From the NCBI GenBank assembly GCA_002308915.1, contig DBWI01000014.1, positions 18,786-82,785 of the forward strand: 64,000 nt of DNA, in the 5' to 3' direction. Of this stretch, positions 8,822 through 17,684 are shown piece after piece. The notes under the pieces were generated by a model. The model worked only from the letters and a program-made list of their open reading frames with translations. It was not told the origin of the DNA and ran no database searches. Position 1 is the first letter of the stretch; every line of letters starts with the position of its first letter. Origin of the DNA: Christensenella sp. UBA1242. GTDB lineage: Bacteria; Bacillota; Clostridia; Christensenellales; UBA1242. Both the position numbers and the translations under genes were made by a program.

Positions 8822-10294
8822 ATGAAAAAGATTATAATAACAATACTAACAATTGTTATAACCACACTTATTGGTGTTGGTATTTTTCTTATTGTGTTTT
8901 TGCCAAGTGAACAAAATAACAATGAACCAGATATTAATAATCAACCAAATAATGAAATTTTTCCACAAATATTTTGTGATGATATAAGTTTGTATGTTGG
9001 ACAGTCAAAAGTTATTAATTACACTGTTGTTTGTGGTGCAGAATATTCTGTTAGTTTTTCTTCTACTTTTAATTGTTTGGCATTTGATAATAACAACATT
9101 ACTTCTTCTCAAAGTGGAGAATTTAATTTTGATATAAATGTCTTTTTTAATGAGAAAACTTATTCCAAAAATGTTAAAGTTTTTGCATATCAAAATATCA
9201 CAGATGTAACTTACAATTTTTATAATTCAAGAAACCAAATTGTTGATAAATTATTTGTTGGTGAAACATATATTTTAACAGTAAATTCAGATAGCAAAAT
9301 TATTGATTCAAATTTGACATATTCAGAGAATATACAAATATTAAATTGTGAAAATATTAACAATAAATTGTTAATAACATTAAAAATTTTGAGTTATGAT
9401 GACATAGAAATAGTTTTTAATTGTTATAATTTTTCAAAAGAAATTACTGCAGATTTGTTCTGTTTTATTGAAGATTTTGATATTACTTTTGGTACGCAAA
9501 ATTTGTATATTTTTAATCAAGATTATGTACAACAAGCTAATAGTGATAACAAGTATTCTCAAACATCATTTAGTGTTAGTGTAGATGAAAAATGTGTTAG
9601 TGATTATGATATAAATTTGTCATGTGAAAATGTTATCTCAGTTAATCAAAATATCATTACAGCAATTGGCGAGGGTCAATGTAAAATTACATTTTCTGCA
9701 AAAGATGGAAGTGGTTATTCCGAGAATATTACAATAACAGTTGAAAAGATTGTAATAGACACAATTGAATTTACAGATGCTAGTATTGAATTATTGGAAA
9801 ATGAAAGTTATTTTGTAGAATATTCCTACTCACCTGTTTATGCTATTTGTGATTTGGAATTTGATAAAAATCTTAACAATGGTTATATTAGTTTTGACAC
9901 CGCTGGTGAATATAGTTTGGTTTTGACTGATAACATAACAAACAAAAGTTGTACTCTTGAAATTACAGTAGTAAGAGAGACAAGTTATGGTTTTGAACTT
10001 CACTTTAATCAATCTTTTCTTGATGAATACTCGGCTACTTATGAAAATGATATTTTGACTTTAACAGGAAAAGACACAACACAAATTACTTTTGATTATA
10101 TTATTACTCCAGATTATACTGGAAGTATTGATTGTTCTATTGTTGTTTTGAATAATATTGATATGGAAATTGAAATACAAAGTATTTCAAACGCAGTAAT
10201 TTTAACAACTTTGGACAAAGGTAGTTTTGATGTAAAACTAACATTAACAAGCAATACAAGTGTAACTTTTACTTTAAAAATCATAATAAATTAA
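8822..10294 (+). CDS. Secreted/anchored protein with Ig-like (Big2-type) repeats
   Basis: The 490-residue protein has an N-terminal membrane segment (~3-27, KKIIITILTIVITTLIGVGI) and then a low-charge, Asn/Thr-rich beta protein. Around residues 270-320 the pattern ITAIGEGQCKITFSAKDGSG is typical of Big_2 domains of bacterial surface proteins. It is probably anchored by its N-terminal segment and exposed outside the cell; the function is unknown. A TTG 30 bases upstream extends the frame, but an extended -10 box (TGG-TAAAAT, ending 8813) leaves only 8 bases before ATG 8822, so that ATG is taken as a near-leaderless start. Confidence 0.7.
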   Translation: MKKIIITILTIVITTLIGVGIFLIVFLPSEQNNNEPDINNQPNNEIFPQIFCDDISLYVGQSKVINYTVVCGAEYSVSFSSTFNCLAFDNNNITSSQSGEFNFDINVFFNEKTYSKNVKVFAYQNITDVTYNFYNSRNQIVDKLFVGETYILTVNSDSKIIDSNLTYSENIQILNCENINNKLLITLKILSYDDIEIVFNCYNFSKEITADLFCFIEDFDITFGTQNLYIFNQDYVQQANSDNKYSQTSFSVSVDEKCVSDYDINLSCENVISVNQNIITAIGEGQCKITFSAKDGSGYSENITITVEKIVIDTIEFTDASIELLENESYFVEYSYSPVYAICDLEFDKNLNNGYISFDTAGEYSLVLTDNITNKSCTLEITVVRETSYGFELHFNQSFLDEYSATYENDILTLTGKDTTQITFDYIITPDYTGSIDCSIVVLNNIDMEIEIQSISNAVILTTLDKGSFDVKLTLTSNTSVTFTLKIIIN

Positions 10295-10346
10295 GGTATT
10301 TACAAATTAATAAGTTTAATTTATAATAAAAACAAAGAGGTTGATT

Positions 10347-12551
10347 ATGTATAATAAATATTATTACTATTACCAACTAGATTCAAATATTGATGAAATA
10401 ATTAAAAAATATTTAGAACGCAAAGCAAATAACAAAGACCTAAAGTTTGTTATTATTGTTGCCAAGTCACAAATGATGTCTGGCGCATACAAAAAGTTAT
10501 ATAATGAAATAATAAAGAAATTATACCAACATATTGGACCTTATGACATTTCTGTTTCTGTTTACACAAAAGACCATTATTATTCAACAAGTGATTGGTT
10601 AAAAATTAAAGAAGCAGGAGAATTTTTTAAAAAGTATTCAATAACCTTTGGATTTGAAGATATGAACAAAACTTGGTCTGTTAAAGAAGTTGAAATCGCA
10701 AATTCAAAAATTATGAGTTCTGCAAATGAGATAAAAAAAATGGGGCTCTCACCTTTTGAGTCTTTGATGGCGGCATATCTTAAAGTTACTTCAAGAAAAT
10801 ATACTTCGGAAGAAGAAAATGACCATTGGTCAACATCAAGGTCTGTTTATGGAGCTCTTAATGGTGGAAAAATTGTTTGTACTGGGTACAGTCAAATTTT
10901 GAAAGCCATAATTGATGAACTGGGTGAAGAAAATATTATTATTTACACAAATCATGTTGCTGTTTCATGGGAAAATGAACAAATTGATGGATATCATTCA
11001 AATGTTATTTTGTATATTAAAGACGAAAAATATGGTATCAATGGTTATTATTACCTAGATCCAACTTGGGATTCTAATAGTAAAAATATATCAGAAAAAG
11101 ATTTGGCACACTTTATGGTTCCACTAAAAGACATTAATAAAATTAGAGGTAATATTATATCTGATGATCATGTCTTTCCAAATAAAGATCCTGAGGATAA
11201 AAAACCTCAAAATGGTACTAAAAAGAACACATCAAAAAGTGATGAAATATATAATAATTTTAAAATAGTCAATGCAACTAGAAGTGTTTCATTTACAAGT
11301 GATGGATTTCAGTTGACACAAAAATTTGTTAAAGATTTGCTTAAAATTTATCCAGAATTTGAGACTTATGTGAGAGAAAAATATAGAGATGAACAAGTAA
11401 ACAAAACAATTGAATTAATCAATTCAACAGAAGAACAATATAAAGATTTATTAAACCAATACAAACAAGATATCTATTATTTTGAAAGTGTTAAAGAGTT
11501 GTTTAAAGAATATGGAATAACTTACCTGACATTAAAAGAAGAAACTGATTTGATGTTGATTGATTTTGATTCTGATAATAATAAAAAACTAGATGAAATT
11601 ATTGATTTTTTGGATAAAACAAAACAAGCTCGTGAAGAAATTATGCAAAAATACCCAGATGCTGTTAGTAGATTTGTTGATGCTTATAAAAATTATTACA
11701 AACAAAGAATTGAAGGATTAAATAAAAACATAGAAGAACAATTAAGAAATTGTAAAGAAATTTATCAACTTAACTATAATGGTGTTTATGAAGAATCAAT
11801 ACAAAAAGGATATTCACCAGAACAAGCTAAAGAAATAACTGAACGAATTAACGGAAAAACTTTTGAAGAAAGTCAAGAATACCTTACTTTTATTAGCAGA
11901 AAATCAGTTGATGATGATGCAATAAAAGAATGTGAAGATATTTTAATGAACAAAACTCCTATTATTGAACAATTTGTAAAATATCACCCAGAAAGTCATC
12001 CATCTATTCTGGCATTATCAGATGAAGAAATAAGTGATTGTATTTTCTCTATGGATCTTAATATTAGATGGGGAACTGAAGAAAGAGAATATGCGATAAC
12101 AGAAGAGGATAAAGAAATTTTTGATAAAGAAATTACAAATAGAGGGTTAAAAGTTGAAAAGTATTTTTCACAAATCGATGACCAAATCGCCTCAAAAAAA
12201 GAATTTTTAGAAAGCGTAATACAAAGTAAAAATAAATTTATTAAAAGCTATAGTGAACTTGGATATGATGAGAACCTTAATGAAGACATTGTACAATATA
12301 TAATGCGTAATCAAAATTTAGTTAAAGATTTTATAAGCAAAAAGAGTACTCCTGTTTTACAAGGCGGAATAGCGAATGCACTTAAGGCTGTACTTTCAAA
12401 AAAATATAAACAACTTGGCAAAGACCATGTTTATAGATTAGTAAAAGAGATTATGGATTATAACTTTAGACATGCACCAAAAGAATTTAAAGACGATGCA
12501 TCAATTTGTTTTTGTGAAAAAGGAATGGTTGCAGAACAAGGGAAAGAATAA
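10347..12551 (+). CDS. Large protein with transglutaminase-like cysteine-protease fold core
   Basis: The 734-residue protein has no signal peptide. Residues ~165-245 carry a transglutaminase-like triad: Cys178 in GKIVCTGYSQ, His217 in DGYHSNVIL and Asp238 in YYLDPTWDS, the spacing and context of bacterial TGc domains (peptidase or crosslinking). The C-terminal 480 residues are charged and helical, with likely coiled coil. AGAGG lies 6 bases before ATG 10347, preferred over the TTG at 10341. It is monocistronic with its own TATAAT element. It may act as an intracellular protease or amidase; the target is unknown. Confidence 0.7.
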   Translation: MYNKYYYYYQLDSNIDEIIKKYLERKANNKDLKFVIIVAKSQMMSGAYKKLYNEIIKKLYQHIGPYDISVSVYTKDHYYSTSDWLKIKEAGEFFKKYSITFGFEDMNKTWSVKEVEIANSKIMSSANEIKKMGLSPFESLMAAYLKVTSRKYTSEEENDHWSTSRSVYGALNGGKIVCTGYSQILKAIIDELGEENIIIYTNHVAVSWENEQIDGYHSNVILYIKDEKYGINGYYYLDPTWDSNSKNISEKDLAHFMVPLKDINKIRGNIISDDHVFPNKDPEDKKPQNGTKKNTSKSDEIYNNFKIVNATRSVSFTSDGFQLTQKFVKDLLKIYPEFETYVREKYRDEQVNKTIELINSTEEQYKDLLNQYKQDIYYFESVKELFKEYGITYLTLKEETDLMLIDFDSDNNKKLDEIIDFLDKTKQAREEIMQKYPDAVSRFVDAYKNYYKQRIEGLNKNIEEQLRNCKEIYQLNYNGVYEESIQKGYSPEQAKEITERINGKTFEESQEYLTFISRKSVDDDAIKECEDILMNKTPIIEQFVKYHPESHPSILALSDEEISDCIFSMDLNIRWGTEEREYAITEEDKEIFDKEITNRGLKVEKYFSQIDDQIASKKEFLESVIQSKNKFIKSYSELGYDENLNEDIVQYIMRNQNLVKDFISKKSTPVLQGGIANALKAVLSKKYKQLGKDHVYRLVKEIMDYNFRHAPKEFKDDASICFCEKGMVAEQGKE

Positions 12552-12552
12552 A

Positions 12553-12583
12553 AAAAGATAGGGATTTGTTCCCTATCTTTTTT
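12553..12583. terminator. Terminator shared by the TGase-like gene and tRNA-Glu
   Basis: AAAGATAGGGA / TCCCTATCTTT stem with T tails on both strands, lying between convergent transcription units. Confidence 0.85.
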
Positions 12584-12589
12584 GTTGTT

Positions 12590-12664
12590 TGGTAGCCTTA
12601 ACGAGAATCGAACTCGTGATTCCGCCTTGAGAGGGCGGCGTCTTAACCGCTTGACCATAAGGCC
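12590..12664 (-). tRNA. tRNA-Glu (CUC)
   Basis: The - strand folds into a full cloverleaf: acceptor GGCCTTA/TAAGGCT, anticodon stem CCGCC/GGCGG with loop CTCTCAA (anticodon CTC) and a TTCGATT T-loop. CCA is encoded. It reads GAG; the GAA-reading tRNA is not in this window. 75 nt. Confidence 0.93.
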
Positions 12665-12720
12665 ATATTTTTGATAGCAATGATATGCTAACAAATTTTT
12701 TTTTATTTGGCAAGTAATTT

Positions 12721-13059
12721 TTACATTTCAATATTTATGTTATAGAAATTATTAAAATCATTATCATAATTATGTCCAAACTTTGCTGACATGTGGTCAA
12801 CAAAAGCTGCAGAAAGGTCTGTGTCTAACCAAGAAATTGATGTACCCTTTTTGATGATTGTCATTGAGTAGTCTGTTACATTAACAAAAATTGTTTTTCC
12901 ACTTTCTAATTTTGTTGCCAAAATAACATTTTGGTCACCATAAAAAACACCATTAACAAAACCAACATCTATGTCGCTGTAATCTTCATTAAGTTCACAA
13001 CCTGCATTGTTAAGAATTGCTCTGTAATCATTAACAGATAATTTGTCTAAATATTTCAT
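12721..13059 (-). CDS. Hypothetical cytosolic protein, 112 aa
   Basis: This small acidic protein has no signal peptide or membrane segment and no recognisable motif. RBS CGGAGAT is well placed before ATG 13059, and codon use matches its neighbours, so the gene is probably real. It stands alone between tRNA-Glu and the divergent mscS. Its function is unknown. Confidence 0.6.
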   Translation of the reverse strand: MKYLDKLSVNDYRAILNNAGCELNEDYSDIDVGFVNGVFYGDQNVILATKLESGKTIFVNVTDYSMTIIKKGTSISWLDTDLSAAFVDHMSAKFGHNYDNDFNNFYNINIEM

Positions 13060-13179
13060 TTTTATCTCCGTTCATAATATATCACATAAAAAATGTATTT
13101 TCAATACATTATAATCAAAAAAAGTTTATTATTTTTATTTTTTGTGATAATATATCTATCGAATTAGTTAGGAGAAAAC

Positions 13180-14196
13180 ATGAATTTATTATTACTTAAT
13201 TGGGATGAAATTGGTCAAGAAACATTAAATATTTTGAAAAAGCTTGGAATGAACTTTGCCAATGCACTTGGAATTTTTATTGTTGGTTTTTTGCTAATAA
13301 GAGTTATTGTTATTTTGTTAAGGAAAATATTTTCAAAAACCAAAGTTCCAAAAGTGACATACAAGTTCATTATTAGTGTGACAAAATTTTCTTTATACTT
13401 GTTGCTTTTGTTGGTTATTTGTCAGGCAGTTGGAATTCCAACAACAGGATTTGTTGCACTTGTGTCTGCTGCAGGACTTGCTCTTTCACTTGCCCTTCAA
13501 GGCAGTTTGTCTAACCTTGCAAATGGTGTTGTTATTATTAGTACACAGCCATTTAAGGAAGGCGACTATATTTCTGTTAACGGACATGAAGGAACTGTTA
13601 TTGAGATGAAAATGTTGCATACAATAATAAAAACTCCCGATAACAAAAGAATTAGTATTCCAAATTCAAAAATTGTTGAAAATGAACTTATTAACTACAA
13701 CATTAATGTTACAAGAAGAGTAAACTTTGATTTTTCTGTTGACTATGCAACAGATGTTGACAAAGCAAAAGAAATAATCATTAGTGTTATGAAAAGTAGT
13801 AATCTTGTTTTCACAGACCCAGCTCCATTTTGTGAACTAAAAACACTTGGTTCTAGCAGTATAAATTTGTTTGCATATTGTTGGTGTTATGGAAAAGATT
13901 ATTGGACAGTATATTATTATGTTATGGATAATGTGTTTAATGAATTAAAGAGAAATAATATAAATATACCATTTGGACAAATGGAAGTTAGACTTAGAAA
14001 TGATGAAGTTAAAATGCCATACAGAGAGCAAGAACTTCCAGAAAGAAATGTTGAACTTGCTGTTAAACCATATATTCCAGAAGATGGAGATATATTTGAT
14101 AAAGCATTAAAGAATTTTAAAAAGAAACATCATAAAAAACCAAAAGAACCAAAGAAAGCAAAAGAAAAAGTAAAGAAAGAAAAAAATAAAAAGTAG
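13180..14196 (+). CDS. mscS: Small-conductance mechanosensitive channel, MscS family
   Basis: The 338-residue protein has three N-terminal transmembrane segments (~18-45, 62-85, 90-120). The last is the Ala/Gly-rich pore helix (ALVSAAGLALSLALQGSLSN), followed by the MscS beta domain (GVVIISTQPFKEGDYI, then GTVIEM...PNSKI). Homoheptameric MscS channels open on membrane tension to release solutes during hypo-osmotic shock. The last ~35 residues are an unusually Lys/Pro-rich tail (KKHHKKPKEPKKAKEKVKK), probably disordered and perhaps lipid- or nucleic-acid-binding. RBS AGGAG precedes ATG. Confidence 0.92.
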   Translation: MNLLLLNWDEIGQETLNILKKLGMNFANALGIFIVGFLLIRVIVILLRKIFSKTKVPKVTYKFIISVTKFSLYLLLLLVICQAVGIPTTGFVALVSAAGLALSLALQGSLSNLANGVVIISTQPFKEGDYISVNGHEGTVIEMKMLHTIIKTPDNKRISIPNSKIVENELINYNINVTRRVNFDFSVDYATDVDKAKEIIISVMKSSNLVFTDPAPFCELKTLGSSSINLFAYCWCYGKDYWTVYYYVMDNVFNELKRNNINIPFGQMEVRLRNDEVKMPYREQELPERNVELAVKPYIPEDGDIFDKALKNFKKKHHKKPKEPKKAKEKVKKEKNKK

Positions 14197-14202
14197 ATAT
14201 AA

Positions 14203-14232
14203 AAAAACAAGGTTTTGTGACCTTGTTTTTTT
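14203..14232. terminator. Bidirectional terminator after mscS
   Basis: AAACAAGGT / ACCTTGTTT nine-base stem, loop TTTGTG, flanked by A and T runs. It serves mscS and the convergent lipoprotein gene. Confidence 0.85.
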
Positions 14233-14244
14233 GTTTGTTAATAA

Positions 14245-15564
14245 TTAGTCTTCTGTTGAATTTGTTGTTAAGTCATCAGCAGCCACGCTTGCAATACATT
14301 CAACTCTTTGTTCTGGAACGCTAAGGCCTGGAGTTTTGATGTTTGCACGATGTGCATAATATGTGTTTGTTGAGTTGTCTGTCATTTGTGCATAGAAGTA
14401 AATGTATTCACCTGCAATTTCCATTGCACCTTGTTTGATGTTTTTAATTTCTGCAATTGTTTGAACATCTTCATCATTTTTGTAACTTTTTCTATAGATT
14501 CCATTGCTTGTTGAGTAGTAAACATATTCGCCATTAACAAGTTCAATTGTTGCGTCTTCATTAACTAAAACTTCAAAATTTCCACCAGCTTTTCCAATAT
14601 ATAATTTTGATTGAGCTTTGTATACAACAGCGTTTTCGTTTATAACTTTGAAATCACTTACTGCATCTTCTGTGTTAGGGATTGTCCATACCACTTCTTC
14701 ACCTATTCCATTCATGAATTTTGAAGAATAGTAAGAAAAGTCGCCATTTTCGTCTGCTTGTCTATAGTAAAGTGTGTTGTTTTCAAAAGTAATCAACTTC
14801 ATTTCTTTTTCATTTTTTTGCACTTCTACATTTGCTTTGTTTGCAAGATTATATCTGTACAAATAGTTTCCTGTAAGACCACTTGCTTTGTCTGTTTCAC
14901 TTAAATCTTTTGTATAGAAAATATTTGAAAGAGTTGAATAGTTTGATGGGAATACAACATCCAAAACATTTTCAACTAAAGTTGTTTGTGAACCCAAGTT
15001 ATCTTTGATTTCAAGTTTTGAAATTTTGTTGTTATCAAAAATTAAAAGATATGGATGTTCATCTGTAACCAAGAAGAATTTTCCTTGTGTTGTTTCGGTT
15101 GTTAAAATTTCCTTAAAGTTTGTTCCATCAACTTTGATTCTAAAGAGTGTTGTTAAATCAAACTTATCATTACCTGTTTTGTTTTCTTTGTGAACGTTTG
15201 GAGATGTGAAGTAGAGATAATTTCCAACAATAAACATATTTGAATTATTGAAACCAGCCATTTTTGAATAAACTTTGCTAACTTCTGTTACTCTGTTGTC
15301 ATCATCATGGAATGTGTATCCATTTTCATCTGTTTTAATTTTGAAAATTGCATTATATTCTACATTGCTTTCTTTGTTCATTTCTCCTGAAAGTGTTGTG
15401 TAATCAACAAATGTGTTTGCAAAGAAAACATATTCGTCTGCAGTCACTACCCTGCCACCATTTGAAGATACGCTGTTTACAAGTTTTGGGTCTGCTCCGC
15501 AGCCAGCAAAAATAAAACATACGCTAAGCAATAATGCTGCCAATATTGATAAATACTTTTTCAT
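14245..15564 (-). CDS. Lipoprotein with DUF5050-like beta-propeller repeats
   Basis: The 439-residue protein begins with a signal peptide and lipobox IFAGC (Cys 22). The remainder consists of repeated strands of the type 'YLYFTSP...LFRIKVDGTNFKEI' and 'YVYYSTSNGIYRKSYK', the pattern of DUF5050 / propeller-like solute-exposed lipoproteins in Clostridia. It probably folds as a beta-propeller outside the membrane and binds an unknown ligand. RBS AAGGAA lies before ATG 15564. Single gene. Confidence 0.75.
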   Translation of the reverse strand: MKKYLSILAALLLSVCFIFAGCGADPKLVNSVSSNGGRVVTADEYVFFANTFVDYTTLSGEMNKESNVEYNAIFKIKTDENGYTFHDDDNRVTEVSKVYSKMAGFNNSNMFIVGNYLYFTSPNVHKENKTGNDKFDLTTLFRIKVDGTNFKEILTTETTQGKFFLVTDEHPYLLIFDNNKISKLEIKDNLGSQTTLVENVLDVVFPSNYSTLSNIFYTKDLSETDKASGLTGNYLYRYNLANKANVEVQKNEKEMKLITFENNTLYYRQADENGDFSYYSSKFMNGIGEEVVWTIPNTEDAVSDFKVINENAVVYKAQSKLYIGKAGGNFEVLVNEDATIELVNGEYVYYSTSNGIYRKSYKNDEDVQTIAEIKNIKQGAMEIAGEYIYFYAQMTDNSTNTYYAHRANIKTPGLSVPEQRVECIASVAADDLTTNSTED

Positions 15565-15702
15565 AACAATTCCTTTTCTAGTCTTTATTTATTATTGTTT
15601 GTTTTTTGAGTGTCATTTGACACATAACAATTTCGCTTTATAATTTTATATATTTGTAATATATATGTCAAGCAATAAAATTATTTTACTTTTAATATAG
15701 TA

Positions 15703-16425
15703 CTATATTTTTTTAATAAGTGCAACAAATTCGATGTTACCATCTCCACCTTTTATGCAAGATTGAGCAAGATTAAGAATATGAATATTTTTTGATGCAA
15801 AATCTTTTGTTACTTCATCAATAACTTTTTGGTGAATTTTGTTGTCTTTTATTACTCCTTTGAATTTTTTTGCAATATTTTTGCCACACTCAAATTGTGG
15901 TTTTATTAAAATTATCCCCAAATCCCCAGAATTTAGTATTTCGGAAATCTTGAAAGAGATTTTTGTGAGTGAAATAAAAGAAACATCACAGACAACAAAA
16001 TCTACATCTTGGATATTCTCTTTTTTTATTGTTCTTATATCACACTCTTCCATTACAATAACTTTGTTATTGTTTTTTATTTTTTCAGCAAGTTGATTTT
16101 TTCCAACATCAACACAATATATTTTTTTTGCACCATTTTGCAAGCAGTAATCACTAAAGCCACCAGTTGAAGAACCAATATCCAAAACGACCTTATCTTT
16201 TACGCTAATGTTGAACAGTTTGCAAGCACCTTCTAGTTTTAGTCCAGCACGAGAAACATATGGACAAATTTGTCCTACAATTTCTATTTGGTTATTTTCG
16301 TTAACTTCAAAACTAGATTTTGTTACAATTTTTTTATCAACAAAAACAGCACCAGCTTTTATTAATTCCTGTGCCTTGTTTCTGGAAATTTCTTTGTTTT
16401 TTTGCAAATATAAATCCAATCTCAT
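15703..16425 (-). CDS. TlyA-family RNA methyltransferase (S4 domain + FtsJ fold)
   Basis: The 240-residue protein opens with an S4 RNA-binding domain (MRLDLYLQKNKEISRNKAQ, residues 1-60). It continues with the FtsJ-type SAM-dependent methyltransferase: motif I VLDIGSSTGGFSD (~80-92), D in VDVGKNQ, CDVSFISL, and the IKPQFECGK motif. TlyA proteins 2'-O-methylate cytidines in rRNA; some members are haemolysin-annotated. A frame extension to 16461 exists, but the promoter TTGACA-17-TATTTT ends 7 bases before ATG 16425, so the MRLDLYL start, which is also the family's normal start, is used and the mRNA is likely leaderless. Confidence 0.88.
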   Translation of the reverse strand: MRLDLYLQKNKEISRNKAQELIKAGAVFVDKKIVTKSSFEVNENNQIEIVGQICPYVSRAGLKLEGACKLFNISVKDKVVLDIGSSTGGFSDYCLQNGAKKIYCVDVGKNQLAEKIKNNNKVIVMEECDIRTIKKENIQDVDFVVCDVSFISLTKISFKISEILNSGDLGIILIKPQFECGKNIAKKFKGVIKDNKIHQKVIDEVTKDFASKNIHILNLAQSCIKGGDGNIEFVALIKKI

Positions 16426-16432
16426 ACAAATA

Positions 16433-16461
16433 AAAATAGCAACAAAAGTAAAATTTGTCAA
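16433..16461 (-). promoter_or_regulatory. Promoter of the TlyA-like gene (leaderless spacing)
   Basis: On the - strand TTGACA (16461-16456), 17-base spacer, TATTTT (16438-16433), then 7 bases to ATG. There is no SD. Confidence 0.65.
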
Positions 16462-16499
16462 ATAAGAGCAAAAAAGTTAACAACTTTCAAAAAAAAGTG

Positions 16500-16529
16500 T
16501 TGACAAATAAACAATAAGAGTGTTATTAT
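16500..16529 (+). promoter_or_regulatory. Promoter of tRNA-Ala
   Basis: TTGACA (16500-16505) with 18 bases to TATTAT (16524-16529), about 20 bases before the tRNA. Confidence 0.6.
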
Positions 16530-16548
16530 TACCAAGCATTAAGCAAAT

Positions 16549-16625
16549 GGGGGTTTAGCTCAGCTGGCTAGAGCGCCTGCCTTGCAAGCAGGAGGTCATC
16601 GGTTCGATTCCGATAATCTCCACCA
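16549..16625 (+). tRNA. tRNA-Ala (UGC)
   Basis: Cloverleaf with acceptor GGGGGTT/AATCTCC, D-arm GCTC...GAGC, anticodon stem CCTGC/GCAGG around CTTGCAA (anticodon TGC) and T-loop TTCGATT; CCA encoded. 77 nt. Confidence 0.95.
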
Positions 16626-16634
16626 TATAAAAAG

Positions 16635-16662
16635 TCCAAATCATAAAGATTTGGATTTTTTT
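16635..16662 (+). terminator. Terminator after tRNA-Ala
   Basis: TCCAAATC / GATTTGGA eight-base stem, loop ATAAA, followed by a T run. Confidence 0.85.
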
Positions 16663-16701
16663 ATTTATAAAAAAAGACAAAGATATGTGATTTGGTTTTT
16701 T

Positions 16702-16749
16702 CAAATACCAAAGGGATTTGAAAAAGTTGTGCGAAAGCACAGATTTTTT
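16702..16749 (+). ncRNA. Candidate short structured RNA ending in a GAAA-loop terminator
   Basis: Two adjacent hairpins: CAAAT..CC/GG..ATTTG (16702-16720) and TGTGC-GAAA-GCACA (16728-16741), the latter followed by GATTTTTT. No gene lies just upstream to need this second terminator, so it may end a small RNA or be a leftover. No clear promoter was found. The 16626-16853 interval holds nothing else recognisable. Confidence 0.25.
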
Positions 16750-16853
16750 ATAATCTCACACCAAAGGTAAAAATTAATATATCTGTACTAAATTTCAGGA
16801 TTTATTTGACAGTATGTTTGCTGTACAATTAAAATATACATAGGAGAAAGTTT

Positions 16854-16987
16854 ATGATTGGTGCTATTGTTGCAATGGAAAAAAGAAGCTAAATATTTTA
16901 TTGAAAAAAATGGAAAATGTTAAATCGTACACTGATTCAGGAAAGAAAGTTTATCAAGATAAAATAAAACAGATTAATTTGGAGTGA
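16854..16987 (+). pseudogene. Remnant of an MTA/SAH nucleosidase-like gene (N-terminal scrap, frameshifted)
   Basis: After a good RBS (AGGAGAAAG) ATG opens MIGAIVAMEK, then frame-shifts. Read with two frame changes, the stretch gives MIGAIVAMEKEAKYFIEK... then VKSYTDSGKKVYQDKI, resembling the start of 5'-methylthioadenosine/S-adenosylhomocysteine nucleosidases (MIGIIGAMEEE type). The rest of the ~230-residue enzyme is missing. An A-run (GGAAAAAAGAAG) at the first break could also be a sequencing or slippage site. The scrap runs into the following gene's RBS. Confidence 0.45.
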
Positions 16988-16990
16988 TTT

Positions 16991-17587
16991 ATGCAGATTG
17001 TTAAAGATGTTGTTATGTATCAAGCAACTACTAGAGATTATAAAGTTGGAGATATAATTAAGTTTGGTGATGATTATAATTATCAAGCAAAGCGAGTTCT
17101 TGATGTTGATTATAAAATGGAAAACGCACCAAATAACATGCCAGAAATGTTATTAGAAGAAAAGATAAAACATCACAAAAAATTAAACAAAAATGAACTT
17201 AGAGAAGTTTGTGATATCCTTTGGAATTATGGTTTTTCTATGAGAGAAATTGGCTTGGAAATATGTAGACAAAGATATTATCCAAATGAACCATCAAGAT
17301 TTAAGTGTATGTTTTTATGTAAAAAACCAGAAGAAGCAAAGTGCTATTTATCTACTGCCAAAACAAAAGGAAACACTTCTCAACCAAAAGTGATTGGAGT
17401 TAAACTTAATGGAAAAATACTTATGACCAGTAATTCATTTAATATGAGGGGTGGCAAAAGTATAAATGAATTTATTGAACAAGCACATGCTTATTGGCAA
17501 GGAGTTGATGATAGTTTTGTGGACAAAGCAAGTATTGAATATTTGTTTGAAGGTATTGCAGAAGTTGTGGAAATAATTAATGAATAA
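16991..17587 (+). CDS. DUF2441-like protein
   Basis: The 198-residue protein has the pattern I know from DUF2441 proteins: an N-terminal YQATTRDYKVGDIIKFG, a central RxxRYPNEPSRFKCMFLCKKPEEAKCY, and a C-terminal AHAYWQG...EYLFEGIAEVVEI. The family is of unknown function; its first motif resembles the nucleotide-binding start of ADP-ribosyl-transferase-like folds, which is only a suggestion. GGAG sits 7-11 bases before ATG, overlapping the end of the nucleosidase scrap, so it was probably second in that operon before decay. Confidence 0.6.
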   Translation: MQIVKDVVMYQATTRDYKVGDIIKFGDDYNYQAKRVLDVDYKMENAPNNMPEMLLEEKIKHHKKLNKNELREVCDILWNYGFSMREIGLEICRQRYYPNEPSRFKCMFLCKKPEEAKCYLSTAKTKGNTSQPKVIGVKLNGKILMTSNSFNMRGGKSINEFIEQAHAYWQGVDDSFVDKASIEYLFEGIAEVVEIINE

Positions 17588-17607
17588 TTTTCAATAACAA
17601 AAAACCA

Positions 17608-17636
17608 TTGACAATATTTTTGTTGTAGGTTAAAAT
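17608..17636 (+). promoter_or_regulatory. Promoter of the his leader-hisS unit
   Basis: TTGACA (17608-17613), 17-base spacer, TAAAAT (17631-17636). Transcription should start near 17643, giving the leader peptide almost no 5' leader. Confidence 0.8.
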
Positions 17637-17645
17637 AATGTCGTT

Positions 17646-17681
17646 ATGAAAAAGATATTCAATTTACATCATCACGCTTAA
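17646..17681 (+). CDS. Histidine leader peptide (MKKIFNLHHHA) for hisS attenuation
   Basis: An 11-codon ORF, ATG 17646 to TAA 17679-17681, with three consecutive His codons CAT CAT CAC at codons 8-10. It lies 3-9 bases downstream of the promoter and just ahead of a terminator/antiterminator set and hisS, the arrangement of classical amino-acid leader peptides. Ribosome position over the His codons would report charging of tRNA-His. It has no SD, so translation would be leaderless. Confidence 0.8.
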   Translation: MKKIFNLHHHA

Positions 17682-17684
17682 TTT

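Noticed and set aside
12458..12694. Minus-strand ORF across tRNA-Glu
   Set aside because: It contains the tRNA in sense orientation and the end of the TGase-like gene; not a protein gene.
16555..16770. Two ORFs over tRNA-Ala
   Set aside because: They cover the tRNA and its terminator on both strands, a common false call.
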